Shown here one piece after another: positions 1 through 5,601 of a stretch of 7,507 nt of DNA. The position numbers and the translations under genes were made by a program. Source of the stretch: JAQVUB01 sp033809415 (lineage in GTDB: Bacteria; Verrucomicrobiota; Lentisphaeria; Oligosphaerales; Oligosphaeraceae); contig JAPXLT010000239.1 in assembly GCA_033809415.1 (NCBI GenBank), positions 1-7,507 on the forward strand, read 5' to 3'. Within the stretch, counting starts at the first letter, position 1, and the number at the start of each line of letters is the position of its first letter. The notes below the pieces were generated by a model. That model was not told the DNA's origin. It searched no databases and saw only the letters and a program-made list of their open reading frames with translations.

Positions 1-291
1 GGTGAAGCTGTGCGGAGCACTGCGGAACCTGGGGTCGGAACCCACCCAAAACCATTGCGCCGCATCGAGGCGGCGCTGTCGCAACTTGGATGTGCGGCGG
101 CAAATGAAGACGCGCAAGCCAACGTTTCCCCATTGCTTCCGGCACGCATCGTTGGCGCCGGTTCATGTGCCGCCTCTCCGAGGCTTTGGTGGCGGGGGGG
201 GGGATGCCATGCCCCAGGTTCCGCTTCGCTTCACCTAGTTGCTCATGGTGCCACGCCTCCGGCGTTGGATGCCTCCGACGCAATTGCGTAA
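1..291 (+). CDS. possible 3' end of an unrecognised protein (partial)
   Basis: A frame starting at base 1 is open from the left edge to a TAA at 289-291. Its first 55 or so residues look protein-like, for example a stretch reading PLRRIEAALSQLG that could form a helix. From about base 165 the translation becomes rich in G, C, A and W and runs through a ten-base G run at 194-203 and several hairpins, so that part reads like intergenic DNA. A true gene tail, if present, may have been extended or frame-shifted by the later sequence, as happens at the kdsB 3' end. I recognise no family. The whole region may equally be non-coding. Confidence 0.2.
   Translation, partial: GEAVRSTAEPGVGTHPKPLRRIEAALSQLGCAAANEDAQANVSPLLPARIVGAGSCAASPRLWWRGGGCHAPGSASLHLVAHGATPPALDASDAIA
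57..76. other. perfect 7-bp GC hairpin
   Basis: GCGCCGC at 57-63 is the exact reverse complement of GCGGCGC at 70-76, with a six-base loop ATCGAG. No T-run follows on either side, so it is not an intrinsic terminator. It lies inside the possible partial reading frame, where GC-rich coding sequence could produce such a hairpin by chance. Confidence 0.35.
194..289. repeat. hairpin-rich intergenic stretch with a G10 run
   Basis: A run of ten G (194-203) is followed by an imperfect stem-loop whose arms pair CCATG (207-211) with CATGG (244-248) and AGGT (216-219) with ACCT (233-236) around a CGCTTCGCTT-like loop. Next comes a hairpin with ACGCC (253-257), loop TCC and GGCGT (261-265), and then the 12-bp perfect palindrome ACGCAATTGCGT (278-289). 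Such a density of self-complementary units suggests a decayed intergenic repeat element rather than a gene. The family is not identified. Confidence 0.35.
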
Positions 292-357
292 AGCCAGTCT
301 TGACACGCAAGAATTTTGGCAGAGCAGGCTCATCCGTCAAAGCACCAACCCTATAAA

Positions 358-417
358 TTTTCCGCGCTTTCCGTGCTTTCCGTGGACAAAAAATGGGTTG
401 TGGGCGGCATTCCACGC
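358..417 (-). repeat. composite CACGGA-type repeat, copy A
   Basis: On the plus strand, three 9-bp units TTTCCGCGC, TTTCCGTGC and TTTCCGTGG run from 359 to 385; on the minus strand these read as CACGGAAAG-type repeats. They adjoin a 24-bp core at 394-417. Read on the minus strand, the core is GCGTGG, then AA, then TGCCGCCCACAACCCA. The same core occurs at 4549-4572 with two differences. Copy A begins 6 bases past the glycosyltransferase stop, so it lies in that gene's 3' untranslated region. On the minus strand a weak GTGG/CCAC stem is followed by a T6 tract (plus-strand A6 at 388-393), which could give weak termination. Confidence 0.65.
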
Positions 418-423
418 TTTAGT

Positions 424-1545
424 CTAGTCCGTGTTGCAGAGTCTGTCAGCCAGTTTCAAGATTTCCTCTGCGTGTATTTTCCAGTCATAATCACGAATTT
501 TTCGGTAGCCGGCCTGCTGCAATTCTGTACGCAATTTTTCGTCCGTAAGTAATTTTTCCATGGCTTCAGCCATTTTTCTTACGTCTTCGGGTGGGAACAG
601 GAGTGCGGCGCCCTCCCCGATTTCTCCGAGCGAGGAATTATTCGAGCATGCACAGGGCGTGCCGCAAGCCATAGCCTCGAGCAGCGAGAGTCCAAAGCCC
701 TCGAAACGGGATGGAAAGATATACATGCGAGCCTGTGTATAGGCCTCTCGCAAATCTTCGAGTCCGACAAACCCTGTAAAGACAATCTGACTGGCAGCCG
801 GCGACTGACTGGCAGCCGCTTTGACTATATCGGCATCCTTCCAGTCGGAGCCTGCTATGACTAGCTTGTATTCCCGCTGCAACTCCTCCGGCAGACTTTC
901 GAAGGCTTTCAGCAAAGTTATATGATTTTTGCCGGGATGCTCGATGCGCGACACATACAGGATATATTTGCCCGGCTCCAACCGATGTCCGGCGCACCAG
1001 CCTCCCCGCTCCGGCGGCAAATCTGAAACGCCATTGTAACAGACCTGAATGCGCTCTGCCGGAACCTTCCAGTAATTCCGCAAATCCGCAGCGGTCGAGT
1101 GACTGACAGCCACTATTTGTTGCGCTTTTCGGACAAAGAATGGCAGCAATTTTTTCAGATAAAACATTCGTAACCGGCTGTATTTTCCTGGAATATGATA
1201 TTGCGCCAGGTCATGGACCACGCCAATTGTCGGCAGAGGATAAAATGCAAGAGCACGCCGGTTGGCGGCCGTAATCAGCAAAAAGTCAAACTGCTTCCGG
1301 CGCAACAGGAACGGTAAAACCAGCAAATGCCATAGCATCGAAAAGGCCGGACGCCGCGTCCACCGCGGCGCACGAATGCAGGTGAATTCCGGGAAAAATT
1401 CTTCCACATCGGGTTCTATCAGCAAGGTGAGGTTCTGGCCGCTGGCTGCCAGCTCACGCAATACTTCCCGAGTATAGACTGAAATCCCGGATTTGCCCCT
1501 GTCATAGGGAATACAATCAACTAAAATTTTACGGCTGCTTTGCAT
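424..1545 (-). CDS. GT4-family (GT-B fold) glycosyltransferase
   Basis: The 373-residue product is a typical length for a GT4 retaining glycosyltransferase, which moves a sugar from an activated (usually nucleotide) donor to a glycan or lipid acceptor at the cytoplasmic face of the membrane. The N-terminal half holds a ribose-loop-like start (ILVDCIPYDRGKSGISVY, residues 7-24), VVHDL at 109-113 and SHST at 148-151. The C-terminal donor domain has ILYVSR at 195-200, GKNH at 205-208, and the E-x7-E motif with E282 and E290 in FEGFGLSLLEAMACGTP. I chose the ATG at 1543-1545 because AGGGG lies 7 bases upstream and family similarity begins there. The frame stays open to an ATG at 1800, but that extension is translated tandem repeat. 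Residues 245-256 carry an 18-bp in-frame duplication (AASQSP then AASQ). Donor and acceptor cannot be read from the sequence. A role in surface polysaccharide is inferred from the neighbouring LPS genes. Confidence 0.9.
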   Translation of the reverse strand: MQSSRKILVDCIPYDRGKSGISVYTREVLRELAASGQNLTLLIEPDVEEFFPEFTCIRAPRWTRRPAFSMLWHLLVLPFLLRRKQFDFLLITAANRRALAFYPLPTIGVVHDLAQYHIPGKYSRLRMFYLKKLLPFFVRKAQQIVAVSHSTAADLRNYWKVPAERIQVCYNGVSDLPPERGGWCAGHRLEPGKYILYVSRIEHPGKNHITLLKAFESLPEELQREYKLVIAGSDWKDADIVKAAASQSPAASQIVFTGFVGLEDLREAYTQARMYIFPSRFEGFGLSLLEAMACGTPCACSNNSSLGEIGEGAALLFPPEDVRKMAEAMEKLLTDEKLRTELQQAGYRKIRDYDWKIHAEEILKLADRLCNTD

Positions 1546-1610
1546 TTTGAACCCCTGGTTATCAACAACGGGCGTTTGCTTTAAGGTATTCTGTAACACG
1601 GGGAATTCAA

Positions 1611-1739
1611 GGACAGGGGACAGGGTGCAGGGTGCAGGAAGTGGACAGTGTGGACAGAACATAGCACCCCGCACCCCGCACCCCGCACCCCGCACCCCGC
1701 ACCCCGCACCCCGCACCCCGCACCCCGCACCCCGCACCC
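1611..1739. repeat. heptanucleotide array (GCACCCC)10 with related flanking heptamers
   Basis: Ten perfect GCACCCC units occupy 1664-1733 and a six-base partial unit ends at 1739; the minus strand reads (GGGGTGC)n. On the left, four heptamers lie in one register: GGACAGG twice (1611-1624) and GTGCAGG twice (1625-1638). These lead into AGTGGACAGTGTGGACAG (1640-1657). No unit contains a stop codon in any frame on either strand, so reading frames pass straight through. The minus strand meets the pattern for G-quadruplex formation: at least four G4 tracts with three-base loops. It is also the mRNA-like strand for the glycosyltransferase. No spacers are present, so this is not a CRISPR array. Confidence 0.95.
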
Positions 1740-1837
1740 GTCGTTTGGAACGCTCCTTGGAATCTGCTGTCAAATAGGAGTGTAATGACCTGCGTTTCAT
1801 GCGTGTATTTTTCGCCCATGGAATTATATTAGGTTGT

Positions 1838-1866
1838 TTTACAGATTGTTACTGGCAGCCGATAAA
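1838..1866 (+). promoter_or_regulatory. predicted sigma-70-type promoter for clpC
   Basis: TTTACA (1838-1843, five of six matches to TTGACA) is followed after 17 bases by GATAAA (1861-1866, four of six matches to TATAAT). This would start transcription near 1873 and give a leader of about 70 bases ahead of clpC. The prediction rests on consensus and spacing only. Confidence 0.4.
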
Positions 1867-1945
1867 AATCTCGTCAAAGAGCCGCGTGTAATACATGCCG
1901 ACTCCCGGTTCTTTGCATCATCATATAAAAACGGGGGATATTATT

Positions 1946-4519
1946 ATGGATAGCAACGAAAATCCGATGAAGAACTTTACACCTAGGGCCCAACAGGTAG
2001 TTGCACTTGCGCAGAAAGAAGCCAAGCAACTGGGACATGCCTATATTGGAACTGAGCATATTCTGCTGGGAATCATCAAACTGCGCCATGGACTCTCTGT
2101 CAGTCTGCTCGAGAAGGCTGGCATCAATCTGGACAACCTTGCCCGGGAGATCGTCAAAGTTTCGCAAAAAAATCAGGAGCCTGTCCAGACGGATGGGGAT
2201 TTGCCTTTGACCAGCCGGGTAAAGCGTGTTTTCACTACAGCCGCCGCAGAAGCCGCCGCCATGGGCTTCAACTATGTCGGCATCGAGCACATCCTGCTTG
2301 GCCTGCTCAAAGAAGATGATGGCATGGCAGCCAATATCCTGAAAAAATTTGACATCGACTTCGAGGAAGTGCGCAAAAACATCCTCAGGGAACTCGATCC
2401 ACGCTTTCTGCCGGAAGATGCATCTTCCGGTGATCCGGAAAAAAATCCCGACTTGGCAGATGGCGACCTGTTGAGCATCGATGACAAACAGGAATCCGGT
2501 AAAGAGAAAATGCCGGCCCTGAAAGCATTTGGGCGCAATCTGACAGACTTGGCAGCCGAGAACAAGCTTGATCCGGTCGTTGGTCGGACGAAGGAGATCG
2601 AGCGGGTTATCCAGACTCTCTGCCGGCGCACGAAGAACAACCCAGTGCTGATCGGCGAGGCCGGTGTTGGCAAAACCGCCATCGTCGAAGGGCTCGCACT
2701 GGCCATTGTCAACAATAAAGTACCCGACAATCTGCACGATAAAATGGTCATTGCGCTCGATTTGACCCTGCTGATCGCCGGCACCAAGTACCGCGGACAG
2801 TTCGAAGAACGCCTCAAAGCCGTCATGGAGGAAATCCGGCGGTCGCAGAATGTCATCATCTTCCTTGATGAGCTGCATACCATTGTCGGAGCCGGCAGCG
2901 CGGAAGGCACCATGGACGCATCCAATATCCTGAAACCGGCTCTCTCCCGCGGCGAAATCCAGTGTATTGGTGCCACAACAATGAACGAATACCGTAAAAG
3001 CATCGAAAAGGATGCAGCGTTGGAACGGCGTTTTCAGCCGATCATTGTCCAGCCGCCGACACCGGAGGAAACCATTCAAATTCTCAAGGGCTTGCAGAGT
3101 CGCTATGAGGACTACCATAATGCCAGTTATACCAAAGAAGCCATCGAAATGGCAGTCACCCTCGCTGACCGTTACATCCCCGCCCGCTTTTTCCCGGACA
3201 AGGCCATTGATGTGATCGATGAAGCCGGTGCACGTGCACACATCAGCAGCTCGAAAAGCTTCCCTGACGTCTCTGAATATGAAAAAAAGATTGCAGAAGT
3301 CAGCCAGAAGAAGCTGGATGCCGCCATGAAACAGTGCTTCGAGGAAGCCGCCCGCTATCGCGATGAAGAGAAAAAAGCGAAAGAGGAGATGGACGCCATC
3401 GTCGCAAACTGGAAATCCGAAAAGAGCACCCAGCGTGTTTCGGTTACAGCGGATGATATTCGCATGGTCGTCGCCAATATGACCGGAATCCCTCTGGCCA
3501 GACTGGAAGAAAAAGAAGCCGCCAAGCTGCTGCGCATGGAAGCAACTCTGACACAGCAGATCATCGGACAAGATGCGGCCATCGCAAGGATCAGCCGGGC
3601 GCTTCGACGCTCACGCGCAGACCTCAAAGACCCCCGGCGCCCGATCGGCTCCTTCCTCTTCCTCGGTCCCACTGGCGTCGGCAAAACGTACCTTGCCAAG
3701 ATGCTGGCTTCCTTCATGTTCGGTGACCCCGACGCCCTGATCCGCCTCGATATGTCCGAATACATGGAGAAATTCAGTGTATCCCGGATGGTCGGTTCAC
3801 CGCCGGGATACGTCGGCTATGAAGAAGGTGGCCAGCTGACCGAAAAAGTCCGGCGGCGCCCCTATTCCGTGGTTCTTTTTGACGAGTTGGAAAAGGCCAG
3901 CCCGGATGTCAGCAATATCCTGTTGCAGATTCTCGAAGAAGGTCAGCTGACCGACAGCCTTGGACGCAGTGTCAACTTCCGCAATACGATCATCATCATG
4001 ACCTCGAATGTCGGCGCTGCCAGCTCGGCAAAGCCAAGTTCACTAGGCTTCAAAGCACCTGGAAGCGGCGAAGACAGCGAGGATGACTACAATAAAATGC
4101 GCGAAGAAATGCTCGATAAGGCAAAAAAATTCTTCCGTCCGGAATTTCTCAACCGGCTCGATGATGTCGTTGTCTTCCGTCGGCTCAGCCGGAAAGATAT
4201 CGATCAGGTCATCGATCTCGAATTGCAGAAGATTTTCGAGCGCCTGCAACGCAAGCACTGTGAAGTGACTCTGGATGACGCGGCGCGCACATTCCTGTTA
4301 GAAAGAAGCTACAAGCCGGAATTCGGTGCGCGCGAAGTACGCCGTGTCGTCGAGCAATTCCTGGAAGACCCCTTGGCTGAGGAAATGTTGCGCCAGGACC
4401 TTGATGCTACCAGCTGTGCGGTGACGGTAAGCGTTGATGCAGCAAAGGAAAAACTGACTTTCGACCTGACCATCACCGGAAAACTCCAGGAACAAACAGA
4501 GGAAGTTGAAGTCAACTGA
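1946..4519 (+). CDS. clpC: ATP-dependent Clp protease ATP-binding subunit ClpC
   Basis: The 857-residue class I HSP100/Clp AAA+ unfoldase forms hexameric rings that thread substrates into the ClpP peptidase in the cytoplasm. Order of parts: a double Clp-N repeat (about 9-145, with HILLG at 38-42 and 115-119), an acidic linker (about 150-190), and NBD1 with Walker A GEAGVGKT (237-244), pore loop KYRG (281-284) and Walker B VIIFLDE (303-309). A short UVR-like middle segment (about 439-490) comes next, then NBD2 with Walker A GPTGVGKT (574-581), pore loop GYVG (621-624) and Walker B VVLFDE (642-647). LGF at 700-702 sits where ClpC proteins carry the ClpP-docking loop. The short middle segment and this loop favour ClpC over the disaggregase ClpB, which has a long coiled coil and no docking loop. 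The ATG at 1946 has GGGGG at 1933-1937, 8 bases upstream. An ATG at 1895 lacks such a site and would add 17 atypical residues. Both ATPase sites look intact. No adaptor gene or clpP lies nearby. Confidence 0.95.
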   Translation: MDSNENPMKNFTPRAQQVVALAQKEAKQLGHAYIGTEHILLGIIKLRHGLSVSLLEKAGINLDNLAREIVKVSQKNQEPVQTDGDLPLTSRVKRVFTTAAAEAAAMGFNYVGIEHILLGLLKEDDGMAANILKKFDIDFEEVRKNILRELDPRFLPEDASSGDPEKNPDLADGDLLSIDDKQESGKEKMPALKAFGRNLTDLAAENKLDPVVGRTKEIERVIQTLCRRTKNNPVLIGEAGVGKTAIVEGLALAIVNNKVPDNLHDKMVIALDLTLLIAGTKYRGQFEERLKAVMEEIRRSQNVIIFLDELHTIVGAGSAEGTMDASNILKPALSRGEIQCIGATTMNEYRKSIEKDAALERRFQPIIVQPPTPEETIQILKGLQSRYEDYHNASYTKEAIEMAVTLADRYIPARFFPDKAIDVIDEAGARAHISSSKSFPDVSEYEKKIAEVSQKKLDAAMKQCFEEAARYRDEEKKAKEEMDAIVANWKSEKSTQRVSVTADDIRMVVANMTGIPLARLEEKEAAKLLRMEATLTQQIIGQDAAIARISRALRRSRADLKDPRRPIGSFLFLGPTGVGKTYLAKMLASFMFGDPDALIRLDMSEYMEKFSVSRMVGSPPGYVGYEEGGQLTEKVRRRPYSVVLFDELEKASPDVSNILLQILEEGQLTDSLGRSVNFRNTIIIMTSNVGAASSAKPSSLGFKAPGSGEDSEDDYNKMREEMLDKAKKFFRPEFLNRLDDVVVFRRLSRKDIDQVIDLELQKIFERLQRKHCEVTLDDAARTFLLERSYKPEFGAREVRRVVEQFLEDPLAEEMLRQDLDATSCAVTVSVDAAKEKLTFDLTITGKLQEQTEEVEVN
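2411..2430. repeat. 20-bp perfect palindrome inside clpC
   Basis: CCGGAAGATGCATCTTCCGG equals its own reverse complement. It encodes residues 156-162 (PEDASSG) in the flexible linker between the Clp-N domain and NBD1. This is a part of the protein where sequence is little constrained, so a palindrome can persist there. Whether it has a function is unknown. Confidence 0.9.
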
Positions 4520-4548
4520 AAAGGCTTTTTTAACCACGAAAAGACTTG

Positions 4549-4612
4549 GCGTGGGCTGCCGCCCACAACCCACACGGACTTTACACGGACTTTACACGGA
4601 CTTTACACGGAC
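4549..4612 (+). repeat. composite CACGGA-type repeat, copy B
   Basis: The 24-bp core at 4549-4572 reads GCGTGG, then GC, then TGCCGCCCACAACCCA. It matches copy A (394-417, minus strand) at 22 of 24 positions. The two changed bases lengthen the hairpin here to GTGGGC (4551-4556), loop TGCC, GCCCAC (4561-4566). Directly after the core come three 11-bp units ACACGGACTTT (4572-4604) and an 8-base partial unit to 4612. A TTAACCACGAAAAG lead-in precedes the core at 4530-4543. The element starts 29 bases past the clpC stop, in the sense orientation. No T-run follows the hairpin, so it is not a standard intrinsic terminator. Confidence 0.8.
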
Positions 4613-4617
4613 AACAA

Positions 4618-4640
4618 ATCGGTCAGATCGGTCGGATCGG
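4618..4640 (+). repeat. 9-bp tandem repeat ATCGGTCRG
   Basis: ATCGGTCAG (4618-4626), ATCGGTCGG (4627-4635) and a partial ATCGG (4636-4640) follow directly after copy B. It is a separate simple-sequence family from the units on either side. No coding potential is apparent. Confidence 0.7.
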
Positions 4641-4688
4641 CGATGTTGGGAATTAGCCCTGTAAGGCGCGACATAATCTCTGTTCATC

Positions 4689-4771
4689 GTCCTTCGTCCA
4701 TTGTCCATTCAGCAGTCCATTCTTGTCCATTCAGTCCATCGTGTCCATTCTTGTCCCTGTCCATCGTCCAT
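4689..4771 (+). repeat. degenerate GTCCAT array
   Basis: GTCCAT occurs exactly eight times, starting at 4696, 4703, 4715, 4725, 4734, 4743, 4759 and 4766. One-base variants start at 4689 (GTCCTT) and 4753 (GTCCCT). Start-to-start spacing varies from 6 to 12 bases, mostly 7-10, so this is a decayed or mosaic array rather than a clean tandem repeat. Its hexamer differs by one base from GTCCAC, the reverse complement of the GTGGAC unit in the arrays near 1641 and 7418. With the two preceding repeats it fills most of the 320-base gap between clpC and the next gene. Confidence 0.8.
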
Positions 4772-4780
4772 AAAAAATCT

Positions 4781-4810
4781 TTCACAAAAAAGAAGAAGTT
4801 GGGCTATAGT
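4781..4810 (+). promoter_or_regulatory. predicted sigma-70-type promoter of the FHA-rfaE1-kdsB operon
   Basis: TTCACA (4781-4786, five of six consensus matches) and TATAGT (4805-4810, five of six) are separated by 18 bases. Transcription would begin near 4817, leaving a leader of only about 23 bases before the ATG at 4840. It stands directly after the GTCCAT array, in the only unique sequence before the operon. Confidence 0.5.
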
Positions 4811-4839
4811 AGCACGAAAATTTTTATGTAGTACGCAAC

Positions 4840-5601
4840 ATGTTGGTTCAATTGACCATACACCCGCCGGGCACTGCCAGGGACGATTTTTTCAGACCTG
4901 GCACGTGCTATGAATTCGAGCAGACTCCCATTCTGCTTGGCGGTGCGCAAGCCCAATGCCCCATTCCCGGGGCAAATGAAGACCTGTTGCGTATCAGCAG
5001 CGAAAACAACGCTTTCATCCTCGAATGCCTGACTAACAACCCTCTTGTCGAATTCCACGGGAAAACCTTAAAAGCAGCGGAAAAGCAGGTTTTGCGTAGC
5101 GGGGATCGCTTGATGGTCTGCGACTGTCCGGTGAATTTCTATATCAGTTTTCCGAGAAGTCCGGTTTCCTGGCAAAGCAATTTGCTTGCTGTGCTGGCCA
5201 AATTGGGAATCGCCTTGGTTTTGCTTCTTCAGCTGTTCTGCATTTTTGTGCTGCCACATCTGCTGAACAAAGGGCAATTCTGGCGCGGTCAGCAAATGCG
5301 CCTGAACATCATCTCAAAGACGGATATGTTGCGCAAGGAACTCCAAGCCAACGAAAATCCGGATCCGCTTGTAAGGCTGATCCTGAAAGGTTACCAACAG
5401 GATTTAATGCGGCGCACGACTTATTTGCGCGCACATTCCGAAGTCTTGACCCGTTCCCAGCGGAAAAAAATGTTGCAAGCCCTCGATGATTTGCAGGAAC
5501 AAATTGAGTTTCTGAAGACCGGCACCCTTACCAGCACTTTACCCCCCCTGCAAATCGAGCAGCCGGTTGCTGATATCATCAAGAAAGCAAACTATGAATA
5601 A
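4840..5601 (+). CDS. membrane protein with degenerate FHA-like N-terminal domain, function unknown
   Basis: This is a 253-residue protein that I cannot assign to a named family. Residues 1-105 look like a beta-rich FHA-type fold: ILLGGAQ near 31-37, LLRISSENNAFILECL at 49-64, then LRSGDRLMV at 85-93. The usual phosphothreonine-binding GR, SxxH and N residues are not evident, so phosphopeptide binding is doubtful. Residues about 114-139 form one strongly hydrophobic transmembrane segment. Residues 145-230 are charged and mostly helical, possibly a coiled coil. Positive charges flank both sides of the segment, so topology is unclear. The ATG at 4840 is the only reasonable start after an in-frame TAG at 4810-4812, although no clear Shine-Dalgarno sequence precedes it. 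The stop overlaps the start of the heptose kinase by 8 bases, which indicates co-translation and hints at an envelope-linked role. The role itself is not known. Confidence 0.85.
   Translation: MLVQLTIHPPGTARDDFFRPGTCYEFEQTPILLGGAQAQCPIPGANEDLLRISSENNAFILECLTNNPLVEFHGKTLKAAEKQVLRSGDRLMVCDCPVNFYISFPRSPVSWQSNLLAVLAKLGIALVLLLQLFCIFVLPHLLNKGQFWRGQQMRLNIISKTDMLRKELQANENPDPLVRLILKGYQQDLMRRTTYLRAHSEVLTRSQRKKMLQALDDLQEQIEFLKTGTLTSTLPPLQIEQPVADIIKKANYE

Larger units (their letters stand above)
1546..1945. other. divergent intergenic region, glycosyltransferase / clpC
   Basis: This 400-base gap separates two divergently transcribed genes. Bases 1546-1610 are the leader of the glycosyltransferase, with its AGGGG ribosome-binding site. 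Bases 1611-1739 are the heptamer array. Bases 1740-1837 hold no gene that I can support. Bases 1838-1945 hold the probable clpC promoter and leader. I looked for CIRCE (TTAGCACTC with GAGTGCTAA) and for CtsR-type tandem GGTCAAA heat-shock operators and saw neither. A TTGACA on the minus strand (1773 to 1768) has no acceptable -10 partner. Confidence 0.6.

Noticed and set aside
1..160. Structured RNA gene (tRNA, SRP RNA, tmRNA) in the GC-rich left end
   Set aside because: One strong hairpin exists at 57-76, but no cloverleaf, SRP tetraloop domain or CCA-type end could be recognised.
1664..1739. CRISPR array
   Set aside because: Units are 7 bp with no spacers, and there are no cas genes. The same reasoning applies to the 14- and 18-bp arrays at 7369-7478.
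1546..1800. N-terminal extension of the glycosyltransferase to an ATG at 1800
   Set aside because: The extra 85 codons are mostly translated heptamer array and unlike any GT4 N-terminus. The ATG at 1545 has an AGGGG site at proper distance and begins at the family start.
1895..1945. Upstream ATG for clpC at 1895
   Set aside because: It has no Shine-Dalgarno sequence and the added 17 residues are not ClpC-like. The ATG at 1946 has GGGGG 8 bases upstream and starts just before the Clp-N domain.
1546..1945. Heat-shock operator (CIRCE or CtsR box) for clpC
   Set aside because: Neither the CIRCE inverted repeat nor tandem GGTCAAA heptamers could be found in the gap.
1874..3571. Long open frame of 565 codons antisense to clpC
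   Set aside because: It mirrors the codon pattern of a clearly real clpC, shows no recognisable domain, and would overlap most of that gene. Treated as a shadow frame.
4517..4566. Intrinsic terminator of clpC
   Set aside because: The T-run at 4525-4531 has no GC stem before it, and the hairpin at 4551-4566 has no T-run after it.
4643..4831. Small ORF through the GTCCAT array
   Set aside because: Its translation is repeat-derived (runs of VHS/SIV type), it has no ribosome-binding site and it runs into the promoter of the next operon.
5567..5593. Earlier start for the heptose kinase at 5567
   Set aside because: It would use a non-ATG start deep inside the upstream gene. ATG 5594 gives the family N-terminus and a typical stop/start overlap.
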